From positions 13,769,872 to 13,833,871 of the forward strand of contig NC_087068.1 of NCBI RefSeq assembly GCF_963678635.1: a DNA stretch of 64,000 nt. The letters are read 5' to 3'. The translations under genes were made by a program, and so were the position numbers. Numbering within the stretch: the first letter of the stretch is position 1; the number at the start of each line of letters is the position of its first letter. Shown here one piece after another: positions 21,601 through 30,944 of this stretch. The DNA comes from Symsagittifera roscoffensis. Taxonomy: Eukaryota > Xenacoelomorpha > Acoela > Convolutidae. The notes beneath the pieces were generated by a model. It was not told the DNA's origin. It did not search any database and was given only the letters and a program-made list of their open reading frames with translations.

Positions 21601-24600
21601 GGTGAAGATGAAGTGTGTGGTGAGTGCAAGCCACAACAGAAGGACAGTTCGCACAGGTGGTACTCCGACCAGGACTCAACGAGTAGCAGCATGCAGGTGG
21701 AGACCACTGCCTATGCACTCACATTCCTCACTCAGTTCACCCCCATCTCCACCGAGGAGGAGGCGAATAGTGTGACTGTGGGGGATGGGGCTGTCAAGTG
21801 GCTGGGGTGTGAACAGAGTCCAAACGGTGGATACTCGTCCACGCAGGTCAGAACACAATCTCATTTAGATATCCAGACTACAGATAGATACAAATGATTG
21901 CTTTATTTTTTTTTTCCTGAAGATAGGTTCAAATGTGTGGTGATGCAAGTAGTATGTTGTTGTAGGACACCGTGACAGCCTTCTATGCCCTGTCTGTGCA
22001 TGCACACTCCACTGAGCAGACTGATTTGAAAGTAAATGTCACTGAGGATGGAATCCTACTCCAATCGCTCTCTCTGCAGGACAGCGTGGAAGTGTTCCTC
22101 TTCGAGGTCAGCCACTTCATTACATAACATTATAACACGGTTATTCTAGTTGCTCTTCAAACATGAAGTGTCTACGGGTTTTCCACTCAGTGGTCACATG
22201 GAATTATTTCTGGAAACTTGGTCCAAAAACATTTCACCGTTATTTTATGTATCGCTTTTTTGCATTTTTCATCTTATCAGCTAATTCAATCGCCCTTTCT
22301 TGACAAAAAAAAATAAAATATAGGAACAAGATAAATTGCAGAAAAAAGTTTTTACTACTGTTTTGAAGATTTTTTTTAAAAAATCCTCATTTTTGAATTT
22401 TTTGCTTAAACTGAGTTTGGTTGAAACATGATGTGCTACTTTACCGGTTCCTTTCGCGTATTTTAGCTGGTTCCGTAAGTTTAAACCACTTCAACGTCTA
22501 ATTGAAGAGACTAAGAATGCTTTAAGCATACTCATGGTAATTATTTGTACTCGACTGTTGGATTTTCTGTTGGTAGTTCTTGGACATTCCCAAAGAGGAA
22601 GTGGAATCGGACGATGGTGGTGTGCGAGTGTGTGTTGAGACTGGCAGTGGGGGCACTGGGAGGGCCTTCATGGCAGGCGAGATCTACTACAACACAGAAC
22701 AGTGTGAGGATGGGGAGGGGAGTGGGGGAGATGACATGCAGATTGTGATCAGCAAAATTAAGGAGATTGTCGTGGACGATGGCCGCATCCTAACTGTCGT
22801 ATTTGTGATCACGTGAGTCATCCCACCCACAACTACTTTCTTCCATAACACCATTTTACTTCACCGGACTAGTGAAGTGCAATCTATGTTGAACTGAAAT
22901 CGAAACTGATAAGCATGCACTATATGATGTGCTGAGACGATAGTGCGTGACGGATTGAGTAACCGATTAATTGTCCTTTCCAGTTACGCTGGGGAGGAAG
23001 AGGAGGAGGCAGGGGGTAGTGGGATGGTGGTGGTTGAGATCCAGTCGCCCAGTGGCTTCTGCTGCGAGTCTGTCTCTCAGAATGGACCTGGATCCAAGAT
23101 CGACATGTACGAGTGTGGAACTGGCCCGGATGGAAAGACCCTCAGTGTCTATTTCAACAACGTAACTAATCATTTGCACTTTTTACGAAAACAGTATTGA
23201 TTTTAAAATATCTTTAGCAAGGTGTTTTATCAGATTGTAGCCTAAAATTCTAGGTACTATCGTGTTTCTGGAATTAGGATGTTTTAATGATTCAATGAGC
23301 GTAGTTAAGACTCTTATATAGGCCAGGATGAATTTTTTTTGTTTTTTCAGATAGTCTTTAAAGTTTGTTCGCGCTCAACTTGATTCTGTTGATTTCCTTT
23401 GTTAAAACGAAGGCAAACTCCAATATCGCACAGAAAAAGTGTAAGGGTCACGAAAAAAGTGGCCGACTTTTTAGTTTCGAAAGTGGAATTTAATTATCAG
23501 ATTTCCCAACGAAATAAAACCTTTAACTATTGATCCAGTTAACTTAAGCAGAAATGAGTCAATCATAAATTGTTCTAGAAATTCAAAGAGATTTAAGGCC
23601 ACATTTTTTTCTTTGAAGTTCGAAAATTGATTTTTTTTTTGCGTTCATTGACTCTTTTGCCAACGTATGTTGGCTATGTTTCGAACTGTGAATTGCGATG
23701 TACTGTATCAACACGTGGTGTTGTTGTGGGATTATATTTGTGGGCATGGCGTGTGTGTTTCAGATGCTGTCGGGCAACACTGAACTGGAAGTTGTGTTCT
23801 TCAAATGCGAGATGATCCTCAATCCACAGGCCAGTGAGGCCAGAGTGGGGCTGTACTACGACACAGGTGAGGCATCAAAATACGTACAACATCACAGACC
23901 ATCCTTGTACTTAATAGAACAACTAAAGGAAAGCGTTAATTTGTTGTTACTCTGATTAGGAAGTATTGTGTTGTATATTGTTCTCTTCTAAAATGTCACC
24001 TTGTATAATTATGTATTTGATGCTCCTCAAATATTGTCTTATCTGGGGCACCCTCCATGAGTTGAACTACTCCTGGGTTGTCCCAACAAGCAGTGAATTT
24101 ATGGCTTAATTGATTGTATTGATTTTGTACTGGATAATTGATTTTGTACTGCTTGTTAAAAGAATAATTTATCAAGGAAGGGGAAGGAGCTTTGTTTTTT
24201 TTTGCGCTGAATGCGGAACCACTAAAAAATGTCGCGCTAGCCTGAGTGATCTACCATAATGTAGAGCTGCATTTAGAAAATTGCGAAAATTTTTCAATTT
24301 TTGACTGGATTGCATGCCTAACTGAAAACTGCAATATAGCGAATTAAAAAAGCGCAACTTGTAATCTTTGTACGCTTGAATTTTTTTTCTGTCAACCAAT
24401 TAAGCTACAGATTCTATAAACGCTATGGAAGACAACGGTCATGATTTCAAATGCACCGAAGAGCTAAGTTTTTGCAGGCTAAAAAGTTTCCATTCGAAAA
24501 ATGGACTTCCGGATTATTTTAATTGACCTTGTTAAAAAACCGATTTTCCTCCAAAATCTTTCAATTTCCTTGTTGGAACTTGTTTTTTGAAATATAATCT

Positions 24601-25345
24601 GAATGAAATACAAGCGTAAGTGTATTAGCACGAACCTTCTTTTTTCTAACCTAACTCGCAAATATAAGTGTTCATTGAAAGTGTTCACTTGATGGAAATT
24701 TCACTGTAGCATTGAAAAATGCATAGCGTTTGTTCTCTGCTTTATTTGTGGCTAGTGTTTGTCATTAATTAAACGTCCGTGGCTGAGTCGTTAGTGCGTG
24801 AGACACATAAGCTCTAGGTCGCAGTAGGTCGTAGGTTGGAATCTGAGACGTTGCAGAGTTTTTACCAATTCAAGTCTTATTTCTACTTTTTCTTTTTGAA
24901 CGTTATAGAGCTGCTTTTTGTCGTGTTCTCGCTAGTGTTTGCGAAGCGCAATTTCGCGTCTGTCTCAAATTGAGTTTTTTAAATCACAAAAGTGCCAATC
25001 ATAAATTGTTTTCGAAGAGCTTAAATTGAAATTCCAAGAGCTTTAAGGCCATTTATTTTCTTTTCAAAATTCCGAAGTTGAGATTCCGAAACTTAATGTG
25101 CCCTTTGGACAACAGCCGCCAATTTGAGTTTTTTGTATCTATACTGTGTATGTGGTATGTTCGTGTGTGTTTTAGCTGTGCAGAGTAGGATCATGTACCA
25201 AGTGGCTGAATTGAGTTTGGGCGATGAACCATGTGCGAACTGTCTTACCAACAGGGCCCCCCAACTGCACCCATTGACAACCCCCGCTCCAATCTACTTC
25301 ACCCTCCTTCTAACTTGTCTCCTTCTCCTGCACTCCTCACTCTAA
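11220..25345 (+). CDS. CD109-like alpha-2-macroglobulin family thioester protein (3' part, 13 exons)
   Basis: Exons join at 11220-11287, 13580-13697, 16373-16732, 16851-17163, 17872-17956, 18351-18546, 21085-21412, 21539-21846, 21966-22106, 22577-22812, 22984-23161, 23764-23866 and 25176-25345. All phases agree; the total is 2604 nt including the stop. Domain order is the end of the bait/A2M segment, the A2M domain, the thioester domain with GCGEQ, a CUB-like remnant, the receptor-binding domain and a hydrophobic C-terminal tail. Family proteins trap proteases or tag surfaces through the Cys-Gln thioester. VK-AEG before the thioester domain, the His in VLHKEMQGG and the Cys-x-x-Cys plus GPI-type tail favour CD109 over secreted A2M. 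The 5' exons (signal peptide, MG1-MG6) were not found here and probably lie upstream of the window. Exons are GC-rich relative to the AT-rich introns. Expression is unknown. Confidence 0.9.
13580..13697 (+). CDS. CD109-like gene, A2M-domain exon
   Basis: Acceptor GTGTGCTTAG, donor CTCGAG|GTAACA, phases 2 in and 0 out. It encodes SVDVAVGDTITTHELYAS, the counterpart of the family's V-PDTIT-W motif at the start of the A2M domain, and ends in NPLE, which continues into LRVFKEVF of the next exon. Confidence 0.85.
13698..16372. other. Intron with a Mutator-like relic
   Basis: This is a 2675-bp GT-AG intron. It contains a minus-strand Mutator-like transposase relic (14640-15480). Near 16020-16145 a short degenerate GGACT(A/G)TTTTT(T/G)-type repeat occurs. 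The rest is unassigned. Confidence 0.6.
14640..15480 (-). pseudogene. Mutator-like (MULE) transposase relic
   Basis: On the minus strand, pieces of a MULE transposase appear in the right order but in different frames. They are WFCDGTFSTAPTVFYQ with the first catalytic Asp (near 15250-15300), ALVYALLPDKKESTYSRLL (near 15200), a VIIDFE second-Asp region (near 15120), and the C-terminal RTNNAVEGWNSNF (near 14740-14790). At least two frameshifts separate them. It lies antisense within an intron of the thioester-protein gene. I could not find the terminal inverted repeats. Confidence 0.8.
16373..16732 (+). CDS. CD109-like gene, A2M-domain exon with GC donor
   Basis: Acceptor TTTTGTTTAG, phase 0 in and out, 120 codons. 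It starts LRVFKEVFCRVNVAYSVKR, matching the family's VF-FF--L--PYSV-RGE region. It ends IFVKQVKVK, which joins AEGCEQR in the next exon to give the CD109-type VKAEG motif. That end requires a GC donor, AAG|GCTAGT. The alternative GT donor AAA|GTCAAG, six bases earlier, keeps frame but loses two residues and has a weak consensus. Confidence 0.85.
16851..17163 (+). CDS. CD109-like gene, thioester-site exon
   Basis: Acceptor TTGGTTTGTAG, donor ATGG|GTAAAT, phase 1 out. It encodes AEGCEQR, an N-glycosylation sequon in CYNLTIP, and RQPTGCGEQNM. The GCGEQ codons at 17040-17054 provide the Cys and Gln that form the internal thioester. The preceding residue is Thr where many members have Tyr. This is the N-terminal part of the alpha-helical thioester domain. 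Confidence 0.93.
17164..17871 (+). repeat. Intron carrying a family R copy
   Basis: This is a 708-bp GT-AG intron. From about 17310 to 17790 it is a near-complete family R copy, with ATGAATGTAGTTCAGACTC, TTTTCGAAAGTGGAAT, a TTTCCCAGCG relative and GTATGTTGGCTATG in order, and in the gene's orientation. Confidence 0.65.
17872..17956 (+). CDS. CD109-like gene, thioester-domain exon
   Basis: An 85-nt exon, acceptor ATGTTGCAG, donor ACATG|GTTCGT (weak), phases 1 in and 2 out. It encodes GYQRELTYKHDNGGYSAFG and ends in a Trp codon shared with the next exon. GYQR-L-Y---DGS-SAFG is highly conserved in the family. Confidence 0.92.
18351..18546 (+). CDS. CD109-like gene, catalytic-His exon
   Basis: It follows a GT-rich acceptor tract ending in TAG; donor ATGCAG|GTGAGA. 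It begins LTAFVVKTFSEA, a family hallmark, and ends GEVLHKEMQ. The His codon (18532-18534) aligns with the position that in C3 and CD109 is His and in A2M is Asn; His favours thioester transfer to hydroxyl groups. An internal GTGAGT at 18411 could serve as an earlier donor, but reading through keeps the homology. Confidence 0.9.
18584..18612. repeat. (GA)n microsatellite
   Basis: A pure GA dinucleotide run just inside the intron, about 38 bp after the donor site. A serine/leucine-rich antisense frame over it is an artefact of the repeat. Confidence 0.95.
19165..19375 (+). repeat. tRNA-related SINE copy
   Basis: It has the A-box-like TGGCTGAATGGTTAGTGC at about 19179, a mutated B-box region (TAGATCGCAGATTTTTGC), and the family tail with GTGTTCTAGCAAGTATTTGC and GCGAAGTGCAGCTTCGCC. 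Same orientation as the other copies. Confidence 0.6.
19489..20528 (-). mobile_element. Merlin DNA transposon (degenerate, about 1.02 kb)
   Basis: The element runs 19497-20520. The left end is GGCTCTTTTCCAGTCCCCC and the right end, reverse-complemented, is GGCTCTTTTCCAGTTCCCC. An 8-bp direct repeat with one mismatch flanks it: GTAGATTA (19489-19496) and GTATATTA (20521-20528). It encodes an IS1016/ISXO2-like transposase relic on the minus strand. An 8-9-bp duplication and this transposase type define Merlin. It is the only transposase-bearing member here of the family that supplies the small MITEs at 39.9-41.9 kb. Confidence 0.85.
19599..20330 (-). pseudogene. Merlin (ISXO2-like) transposase relic
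   Basis: Read on the minus strand, an N-terminal zinc-ribbon-like CDCGHGMKL (20208-20234) is followed by RYCKKKC, AGTWLEGNHFSYQQ and CWSEKN. Then comes the DDE core: VETDESYFVERKYKRGR (near 19955-20006), GCFFLQAVENRTKDLLMPI, and a second Asp in IISDNGN (near 19808-19820). At least two frameshifts and internal stops break the frame, and the region after IISDNGN is poorly conserved. Confidence 0.8.
21085..21412 (+). CDS. CD109-like gene, thioester-domain exon
   Basis: Acceptor TATTGTGTAG, donor GAAA|GTGAGC, phases 0 in and 1 out. It opens GGSSGEATLAAYVLLSV, completing the H-EMQGG motif and matching the family's L-AY--- helix. DNYLLGLGGSALCC matches the NYTLAL-hA-- helix of the domain. Confidence 0.92.
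21539..21846 (+). CDS. CD109-like gene, thioester-domain exon with Cys-rich insert
   Basis: Acceptor TTTGACAG, donor ACGCAG|GTCAGA, phases 1 in and 0 out. The first part has four Cys in about 40 residues (MCGRYHW...CEER...CGECK), an insertion I do not recognise from A2M. Then come VETTAYALTFL and AVKWLGCEQSPNGGYSSTQ, the conserved end of the thioester domain. Confidence 0.9.
21966..22106 (+). CDS. CD109-like gene, end of thioester domain and CUB start
   Basis: Acceptor TTGTTGTAG, donor TTCGAG|GTCAGC, 47 codons in phase 0. DTVTAFYALSVHA follows SSTQ as in the family (STQDT--AL-ALS). KVNVTEDGILLQS is the CUB-like beta region with an NVT sequon. Confidence 0.9.
22107..22576. other. 470-bp intron, nothing recognised
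   Basis: A GT-AG intron (GTCAGC...TTGGTAG), AT-rich, without a recognised repeat. Confidence 0.8.
22577..22812 (+). CDS. CD109-like gene, CUB/receptor-binding linker exon
   Basis: Acceptor TCTGTTGGTAG, donor ATCAC|GTGAGT, phases 0 in and 2 out. It carries an acidic, Gly-rich stretch and ends ILTVVFVIT, the first strand of the receptor-binding domain. This linker is the most variable part of the predicted protein. Confidence 0.85.
22984..23161 (+). CDS. CD109-like gene, receptor-binding domain exon
   Basis: Acceptor TCCTTTCCAG, donor AACAAC|GTAACT, phases 2 in and 0 out. GMVVVEIQSPSGFCCES corresponds to the family's MALMEV-LLSGF strand of the receptor-binding (MG8-like) domain. LSVYFNN leads into the next exon. 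Confidence 0.88.
23162..23763 (+). repeat. Intron carrying a family R copy
   Basis: This is a 602-bp GT-AG intron; about 23270-23680 is a family R copy with all landmarks in order and in the gene's orientation. It is the second intron of this gene occupied by the same repeat. Confidence 0.65.
23764..23866 (+). CDS. CD109-like gene, receptor-binding domain exon
   Basis: Acceptor GTGTGTTTCAG, donor GACACAG|GTGAGG, phases 0 in and 1 out. ELEVVFFKCEMILN and ARVGLYYDT match the closing strands and the V-DYY motif of the family's receptor-binding domain. Confidence 0.88.
23867..25175. other. 1.3-kb intron with SINE and repeat fragments
   Basis: A GT-AG intron (GTGAGG...GTGTTTTAG). It holds a composite SINE copy at 24610-24970 and a CTGAGTGATCTACCAT segment near 24240, related to the 9.4/10.5-kb repeat pair. 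Confidence 0.6.
24610..24970 (+). repeat. Composite tRNA-related SINE copy
   Basis: The leader (ACGAACCTTCTTTTTTC, AAGTGTTCA, GCATTGAAAAATGCATAGC) is followed by the tRNA-like head CGTCCGTGGCTGAGTCGTTA, a B-box-like GTAGGTTGGAATC and the tail GCGAAGCGCAATTTCGCG. It shows the full order leader, head, tail seen in pieces elsewhere. Confidence 0.6.
25176..25345 (+). CDS. CD109-like gene, terminal exon with GPI-type tail
   Basis: Acceptor GTGTGTTTTAG; the stop TAA is at 25343-25345. It encodes SRIMYQVAELSLGDEPC and a Cys-x-x-Cys (CANC), then a Pro/Thr spacer and an uncharged hydrophobic end (IYFTLLLTCLLLLHSSL). The lack of charged residues after the hydrophobic run suggests a GPI-anchor signal, as in CD109. 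Secreted A2M has no such tail. Confidence 0.88.
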
Positions 25346-25444
25346 CTCTTCTGCCCATTCTGATGTGGGGCAGCAGTAGGCAACCACTACCACAACAACA
25401 CGCATCAATGTAAAACTGCAAACTGAGAGATAACGAAGAATGAA

Positions 25445-25450
25445 AATAAA
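25445..25450 (+). terminator. Candidate polyadenylation signal
   Basis: AATAAA lies 100 bp after the stop of the CD109-like gene, the first such hexamer downstream. Others at 25862 and 26667 are possible distal alternatives. Confidence 0.6.
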
Positions 25451-27350
25451 AGAACTGGGCTCAAAATTGAACATAAAAACTATGAAATATTGGAACTGCT
25501 CTGGCTTGTTAACTGTGACCTTATTCGCTTATTTGGCTTTGCTCTGCTTATTAAACTGCTGAAAAAGTAGAACGGCTGGAGCTCTAGAACTATATACATC
25601 ACACGATATTAAATCTATTTGAACTGATTGATGTCTGTCAGTTCTCCTCGAAAGGAAGTGCTTCTCAATATAACATGAACCCCATTGAACTGTGCTTTAC
25701 TGTGTCTTTGTAGCCTATCCTCATATTTATCCTTCATCTTGTCTGATCAGATGGTGCTGACTGGCTCTAGTCATCCAATATTTATCATTCTTATTTTCCG
25801 CTATTGTTTGGTGCGAGAGAACTGCTGCGATGATCAGCTTTTGTTCTATGTTAGCTCTACGAATAAATTGATCTGGGCTTTTTTCCACTTTTCCTCCACA
25901 TTTCTGATAGTTGTTTTGCGTGCTATAATCGCTTAATGCGTGATTTTACAATGTAAGGTATGAAGAACAATGTGTTCATCATGCTAAATTTCATTGCATT
26001 GTAACAACGTTATTATAGTAGTCAAAAACCAATTTTAAAAAATAGGTGGAGTTGGAAGAAAAGCAGGAGCCCTGATCTGTCTGTGTAGTATAGACGGAAG
26101 AAATACACAAGATGACATTTAGTTTTGATACCGGATCCCTATTTTGTATACTCTTCTTACCCTTTTGTATGATGCTCATATAATAATCAATCATGTGGAG
26201 TTGAACAGTAGTCGAGGAGAATTCTACTGTCTTTTATGTCTATCTCATTTCAGTTTTCGCTCAACACATCCTGCTCTGCACATATTAGTTTAGCTAGAAC
26301 TCATCCCCCCCCCCGCTGGGCATAAAAATCATTTTTATGGTGTAGTAAGTGGTTCTATACGGTTGAATATGCTGACCAAATATGTTTGCAATAGCCTAGT
26401 TCGTCCACATGCCAATTTTTAGAACAATTGGACTTCATCAACAAAAGTTTTGCAAGTGAAAGTTAGCAGCGGGTGGAAAATGACACCTAGCTACACTAAA
26501 CTACTCTTTAAGTGATGCTTTCAATCGAGTCTGAGTCTCTGTGTTGGTATGTGTGTTGTTGAATGATGAACTGATGACTACCTATTATATGCTTCGATGC
26601 TATTCTGATCTTTGTTCATATTTGTGCCTAGTTAGGCTCAAAATGATCTCAATCATTATTTCCTTCGAATAAACTGCTTCTTTTTCCCCCACTGACGACA
26701 TGAGTGCAGGTTGTTTAATTAAGAAGTACATGTTACACGTTTGCAGTTCTATCCTCAAGAGCTCTCTCCATCCTTCCTAAACATCTTTCCAGACAAGACT
26801 TTCTCTTCCTTACTAAATCATTTTCGGTTCATTTGTATGAGAAATTAACTTTTGCGTTATTATTTAGAGATGATCGTGCATCGAAAGAATCACGTCAAAT
26901 TATTTAAGTTGAAGATTGACAAGTGTGATTACTTATTAACGATTTCAAAGCTTCGCCAAACAAATTGTACTTACTGTAGGCTGAGTTATTCTTTTAAGCC
27001 TTGAGAGAACCCTATTAAATCCAGGATATTTTTCTATCAAGCCAACCAAAACGGAATTTTATCGCTATTAAATAAATCCGCAAGCTTTTACGGCTCACTT
27101 TATTCAAGTTTACAGGAAATTTAGTGGACCCCAACCCTGTAGGCGCGTATTTAATGGGCTTTTTTATTTTATTTTTTTTTTGTTTTCATTCAATTTTTGA
27201 AAGGAATTGGTGTCAATCATGACTAATTCATTAATTTTCTACGCGATCCTACAGTTCTCGAGTCACACGACCCACTAAAACTGGCATTAACAATATGGTC
27301 GGAACATTCTGCGCTAAGTTCACAGCAACCTGCTATCCTTAATTTCGAGA
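25451..27350. other. Intergenic DNA, no gene recognised
   Basis: AT-rich. Near 26305-26345 a C run and CATAAAAATCATTTTTATGG resemble the flank of the BEL element near 30790-30860. Near 27290-27330 the CATTCTGCGCTAAGTTCACAG segment repeats the ends of the 9.4/10.5-kb blocks. Confidence 0.4.
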
Positions 27351-27354
27351 AATA

Positions 27355-28446
27355 AAAATTTTCAAGATTTGGTTTAACTTTTTTCAAGATCAATTCAATT
27401 CTTTGTTGAAAGGAAAGCAAACTCCATTGCAAAGCAAACGTATAAAGGTCACGAATAACGTAATCGACTGCTAATTGCGAAAACGGAATTTAATTATCCG
27501 ATTTCCCAGCGAAATAAAAATTAACCTTTTGGTCGAGTTTTCTCAAATTGTCTTTTTAATAGTAAAAGTGTCAATCAAAAATTGTTCTGGAAAATCAAAG
27601 AGCTTGGATGCTATCTTTTTGTTTCCTGGAAAATCAAAAACTGTTTTTTTTTTTAAAAATATTTTAGTTTTTTTCTGTTTACTTGAGTTCGTTGACTTTT
27701 TTCCAACTGTCTGTTGGTTGTGTTTTTTCGTGGTATGGCATGATTTCTTTTTAAATGCAAGTTATCGAGGTGAAAAGATTTGAGTAGGTTGTCTGTTTTT
27801 TTAGGAAAATGTCTGTAAGTTTGTCCATTCTCAAATTTTTGCTAACGCTGATTGACTTGTGTTTTTTGGATTCGTGTTTTTTTTACCTATTTTTGTAATT
27901 TTTAAAATTTTCAAGATTTGGTTTAACTTTTTTCAAGATCAATTCAATTCTTTGTTGAAAGGAAAGCAAACTCCATTGCAAAGCAAACGTATAAAGGTCA
28001 CGAATAACGTAATCGACTGCTAATTGCGAAAACGGAATTTAATTGTCCGATTGCCCAGCGAAATACAAATTAACCTTTTGGTCGAGTTTTCTCAAATTGT
28101 CTTTTTAATAGTAATAGTGTCAATCAAAAATTGTTCTGGAAAATTAAAGAGCTTGGATGCTATCTTTTTGTTTCTGGAAAATCAAAAACTGCGTTTTTTT
28201 AAAAAAAAATATGTTAGTTTTTTTCTGTTTACTTGAGTTCGTTGACTTTTTTCCAACTGGCTGTTGGTTGTGTTTTTTCGCGGTATGGCATGATTTCTTT
28301 TTAAATACAAGTTATCGAGGTGAAAAGATTTGATTAGGTTGTCTGTTTTTTTAGGAAAAAGTCTGTAAGTTTGTCCATTTTCAAATTTTTGCTAACGCTG
28401 ATTGACTTGTGTTTTTTGGTTTCGTGTTTTTTTACCTATTTTTGTC
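27355..28446 (+). repeat. Tandem duplication (unit about 549 bp) of a family R copy
   Basis: 27361-27900 and 27910-28446 are about 95% or more identical by eye and read in the same direction. Each unit contains one family R copy (CGAAAACGGAATTTAATT, CCCAGCGAAATA, TTTTGGTCGAGTTTTCTC). The high identity points to recent unequal exchange rather than two insertions. Confidence 0.85.
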
Positions 28447-28559
28447 GGTTCAATTTCTGTTTTTGTTTTAAATGTAAATGAATCTGTTTTAATTTGAATT
28501 TTTGTTTTTGTTCCAAATGCAATTGAAATTTGTTATATGATACGGTTTGAAAAAAAGAT

Positions 28560-28880
28560 GAACAAATTGAATACTCTTATGTAGGCTTCTCTCATTTTTT
28601 TAGGAAAGTCTAAAAATTGGGCATGCTTCATTTTGATTTTTTTTTGTTTCTTCTTAGGTTTAATTCATTTCTTTTGTTGAAAGGAAGTAAAACTGCACTA
28701 TCGAACATAAATTGTAAAAGTCACCAAACGACTTAAAGTCTTTAAGTTTACAAAGTGGATTTTACCATTAAAATTCCCAGCAGACTAAATTTTAACCTAT
28801 TGATTCTCTTCTTTTTTTTCCTTAAGTTTGTGTGAAACTTTTCCCAAAAAATGTCAATATAAAATTTTTCATTTTTGTTG
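28560..28880 (+). repeat. Family R, diverged copy
   Basis: Landmarks in order: ACTCTTATGTAGGC, GAAAGGAAGTAAAACTGCAC, ATCGAACATAAATTG, TCCCAGCAGACTAAA, TTGATTCTC. Same orientation as all other copies. Confidence 0.5.
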
Positions 28881-30780
28881 GCCTTATTTTCGAAGCTAGG
28901 TGTTATTTTTTCTATAATTGACAATCATCGCTCTTCCTGTTGTTTTTCAATTTACCAACTCTGCTTTTGTTTTTCATTGGATTCAAATAATTGAGTTTTA
29001 TGATTAGTAGTCTTAAAAAAGCAAACTTTTATCCTTTGGTTGGCCAGTATTCAGGTCGGTTGCTTCTTAAAAGGTAGCTTGCCGTATCTGAGAATATTTT
29101 ATGAAAATGGTAAGCAATATTTTTTTTTGACTCATGTTTTGTAGGTTTAGTGGCCAGTAGTTTAATACTTCAAGCTTATTTGATGCTGGCGTTTGTGTAT
29201 TTTTGCTCTTTTTCTGAAATTAATTTTTTCATTTTTCAAATATAATTTTCTAATTTGCTATTCAATAGCTTGCAATGCTGCACTTGTGTTGTATCTCAAG
29301 TAAGGAGAGATTCCGCTTCGCCTCTGTCATGAAGCTCGTTTTTGCTTTCAACTGTTAAAAAGACAACAAAATGCAAAAAAGTTTCGAAATTTTTTTTTGT
29401 GTTTTCAAGCGTTTTTGAATTGAATTCGAACAGTACTCAAATTATGCTCCCTTATTTCAAAATTGGTGTTAGATAGCCGCTTTTGGTTAAATAGTTTATG
29501 TTAAAGTGTCTAAGAACAAAATTAAGATCTTTTTTTTCCCTCACGCTTAATTATGCTTCCCAATTTGCAGTAAAACGCATATACTAGAAGTAACGCAATT
29601 TTTTATTTAATTTTTAGGAAGTTCAACTAGAGCAAAAAATATTATTTATTTTCACTTTTGAACGTGGAAATTGTTTCTTACTTTCTCAGATGACAAAATT
29701 TATCAATCAAATATTGGATAAATTTTACTTAAACTTATTAATCAAAATTTTATCTGGAATTTCAAAAGTTTGCAAAGTACTTCTTTGTTTCAAAACAATT
29801 TACAAAAAAATTCATCGATCAGTTTTCATTCTTAATTTTCCAGCTGTCTGATGGCTTTGATTAGTTTTGTAGGAATGTCTTTGATTTGCTCAACAGAATC
29901 ATAAGTGACGACAAGCAAGTTCAAGGTTGTTTTGAATAAATTATACACACCTGACTGTTTTCTGGGTAGGCAAGTAACCTGTAAAATTGAGAAACATTTT
30001 GAATAAAATTTTCTTAAAGCAAAATTATGCTTTTTCATGAACTTGCGCAATTGTTTCAATAAGCAAGAGTATTGCAAGCGGATACAAGATTTTTCAACGT
30101 TAAATATTTTGTCTTAGATTTCAGCACGTGAGATGTTTGTTGCCCGGACCGGCTCCTTTTCATGAAAAATCAAAACTGGTCACCAGTTTTTGTTTATGCT
30201 GCCATGCCGCCATAGTGAATCTTGTGATATATATGCAATTTAAGTTTTTTAAATTTTTTCTTTGTTTCTTTTTGAAAATTGTTCCTAGCTTGAATCAATA
30301 ATTTCAAATTTTGTTTATCACGCTTATGATGCAATGGTTAAGTAGCAAAGCAAACTTCAATGCTTCAAGTTTCAAATGTAGTATAAAAACTTGGAGATCT
30401 TAAAAATTTAAGCTTGTTTTTTCCTTGTTCAAAATTTTTGTTTTGTCGGCTTAATTTCCGCTCTGTCGAAACTGCAAATTTTAAAGATTTTTCTTTAACG
30501 AGGAAAATTCCGCTTTCATGCTTTTAATCTTGTTTTTGTTCGACAAGCTGCTAGGTTTGTTCTGGGTGGAGCATTAACTTGTTTCTTCAATTGTTTTTTT
30601 GTTCATTTTTTCTCGAAATCCAGTTTTTTTTTGTGTTTTTGGTAATTCTCCATTATTTTTGTATTTACACTTTACAGTTTGGATATGTGTTTTCTTAATG
30701 CTCTATCCTGATTTTTTCTAATTACTTTTAGTCAGCAATGAGTTTAATTTTGTCCAAGTTTAATTACAATTTTGGTTTCT
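28881..30780. other. AT-rich non-coding DNA
   Basis: Near 29300-29325 a SINE-tail-like segment (TTCCGCTTCGCCTCTGT) occurs, and near 30060 the AATAAGCAAGAGTATTGC segment of the 1.0-kb repeat. No gene is supported; the minus-strand frame at 29832-30077 has AT-driven composition and no recognised motif. Confidence 0.4.
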
Positions 30781-30791
30781 CTTGGGCTCTT

Positions 30792-30832
30792 TTTCCTCCC
30801 CCTCTCCCCCCCCCCCCCCCACCCCCCACCTC
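30792..30832. repeat. C-rich low-complexity tract
   Basis: An almost pure C run followed by CACACACAC. It lies next to GGGCTCTTTTTCCTCCCCC, which resembles the Merlin/MITE terminus, so it may be a degraded MITE end. Confidence 0.7.
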
Positions 30833-30944
30833 ACACACACATGAATTTTATGGTGTAACGAGTGGAATTACAAGGTTAATTAAGAAGACCAAATTTTTAG
30901 TCTGGTTTGTCATGGCCTAAGTTTGTCATGGCCTAATTAAATTG

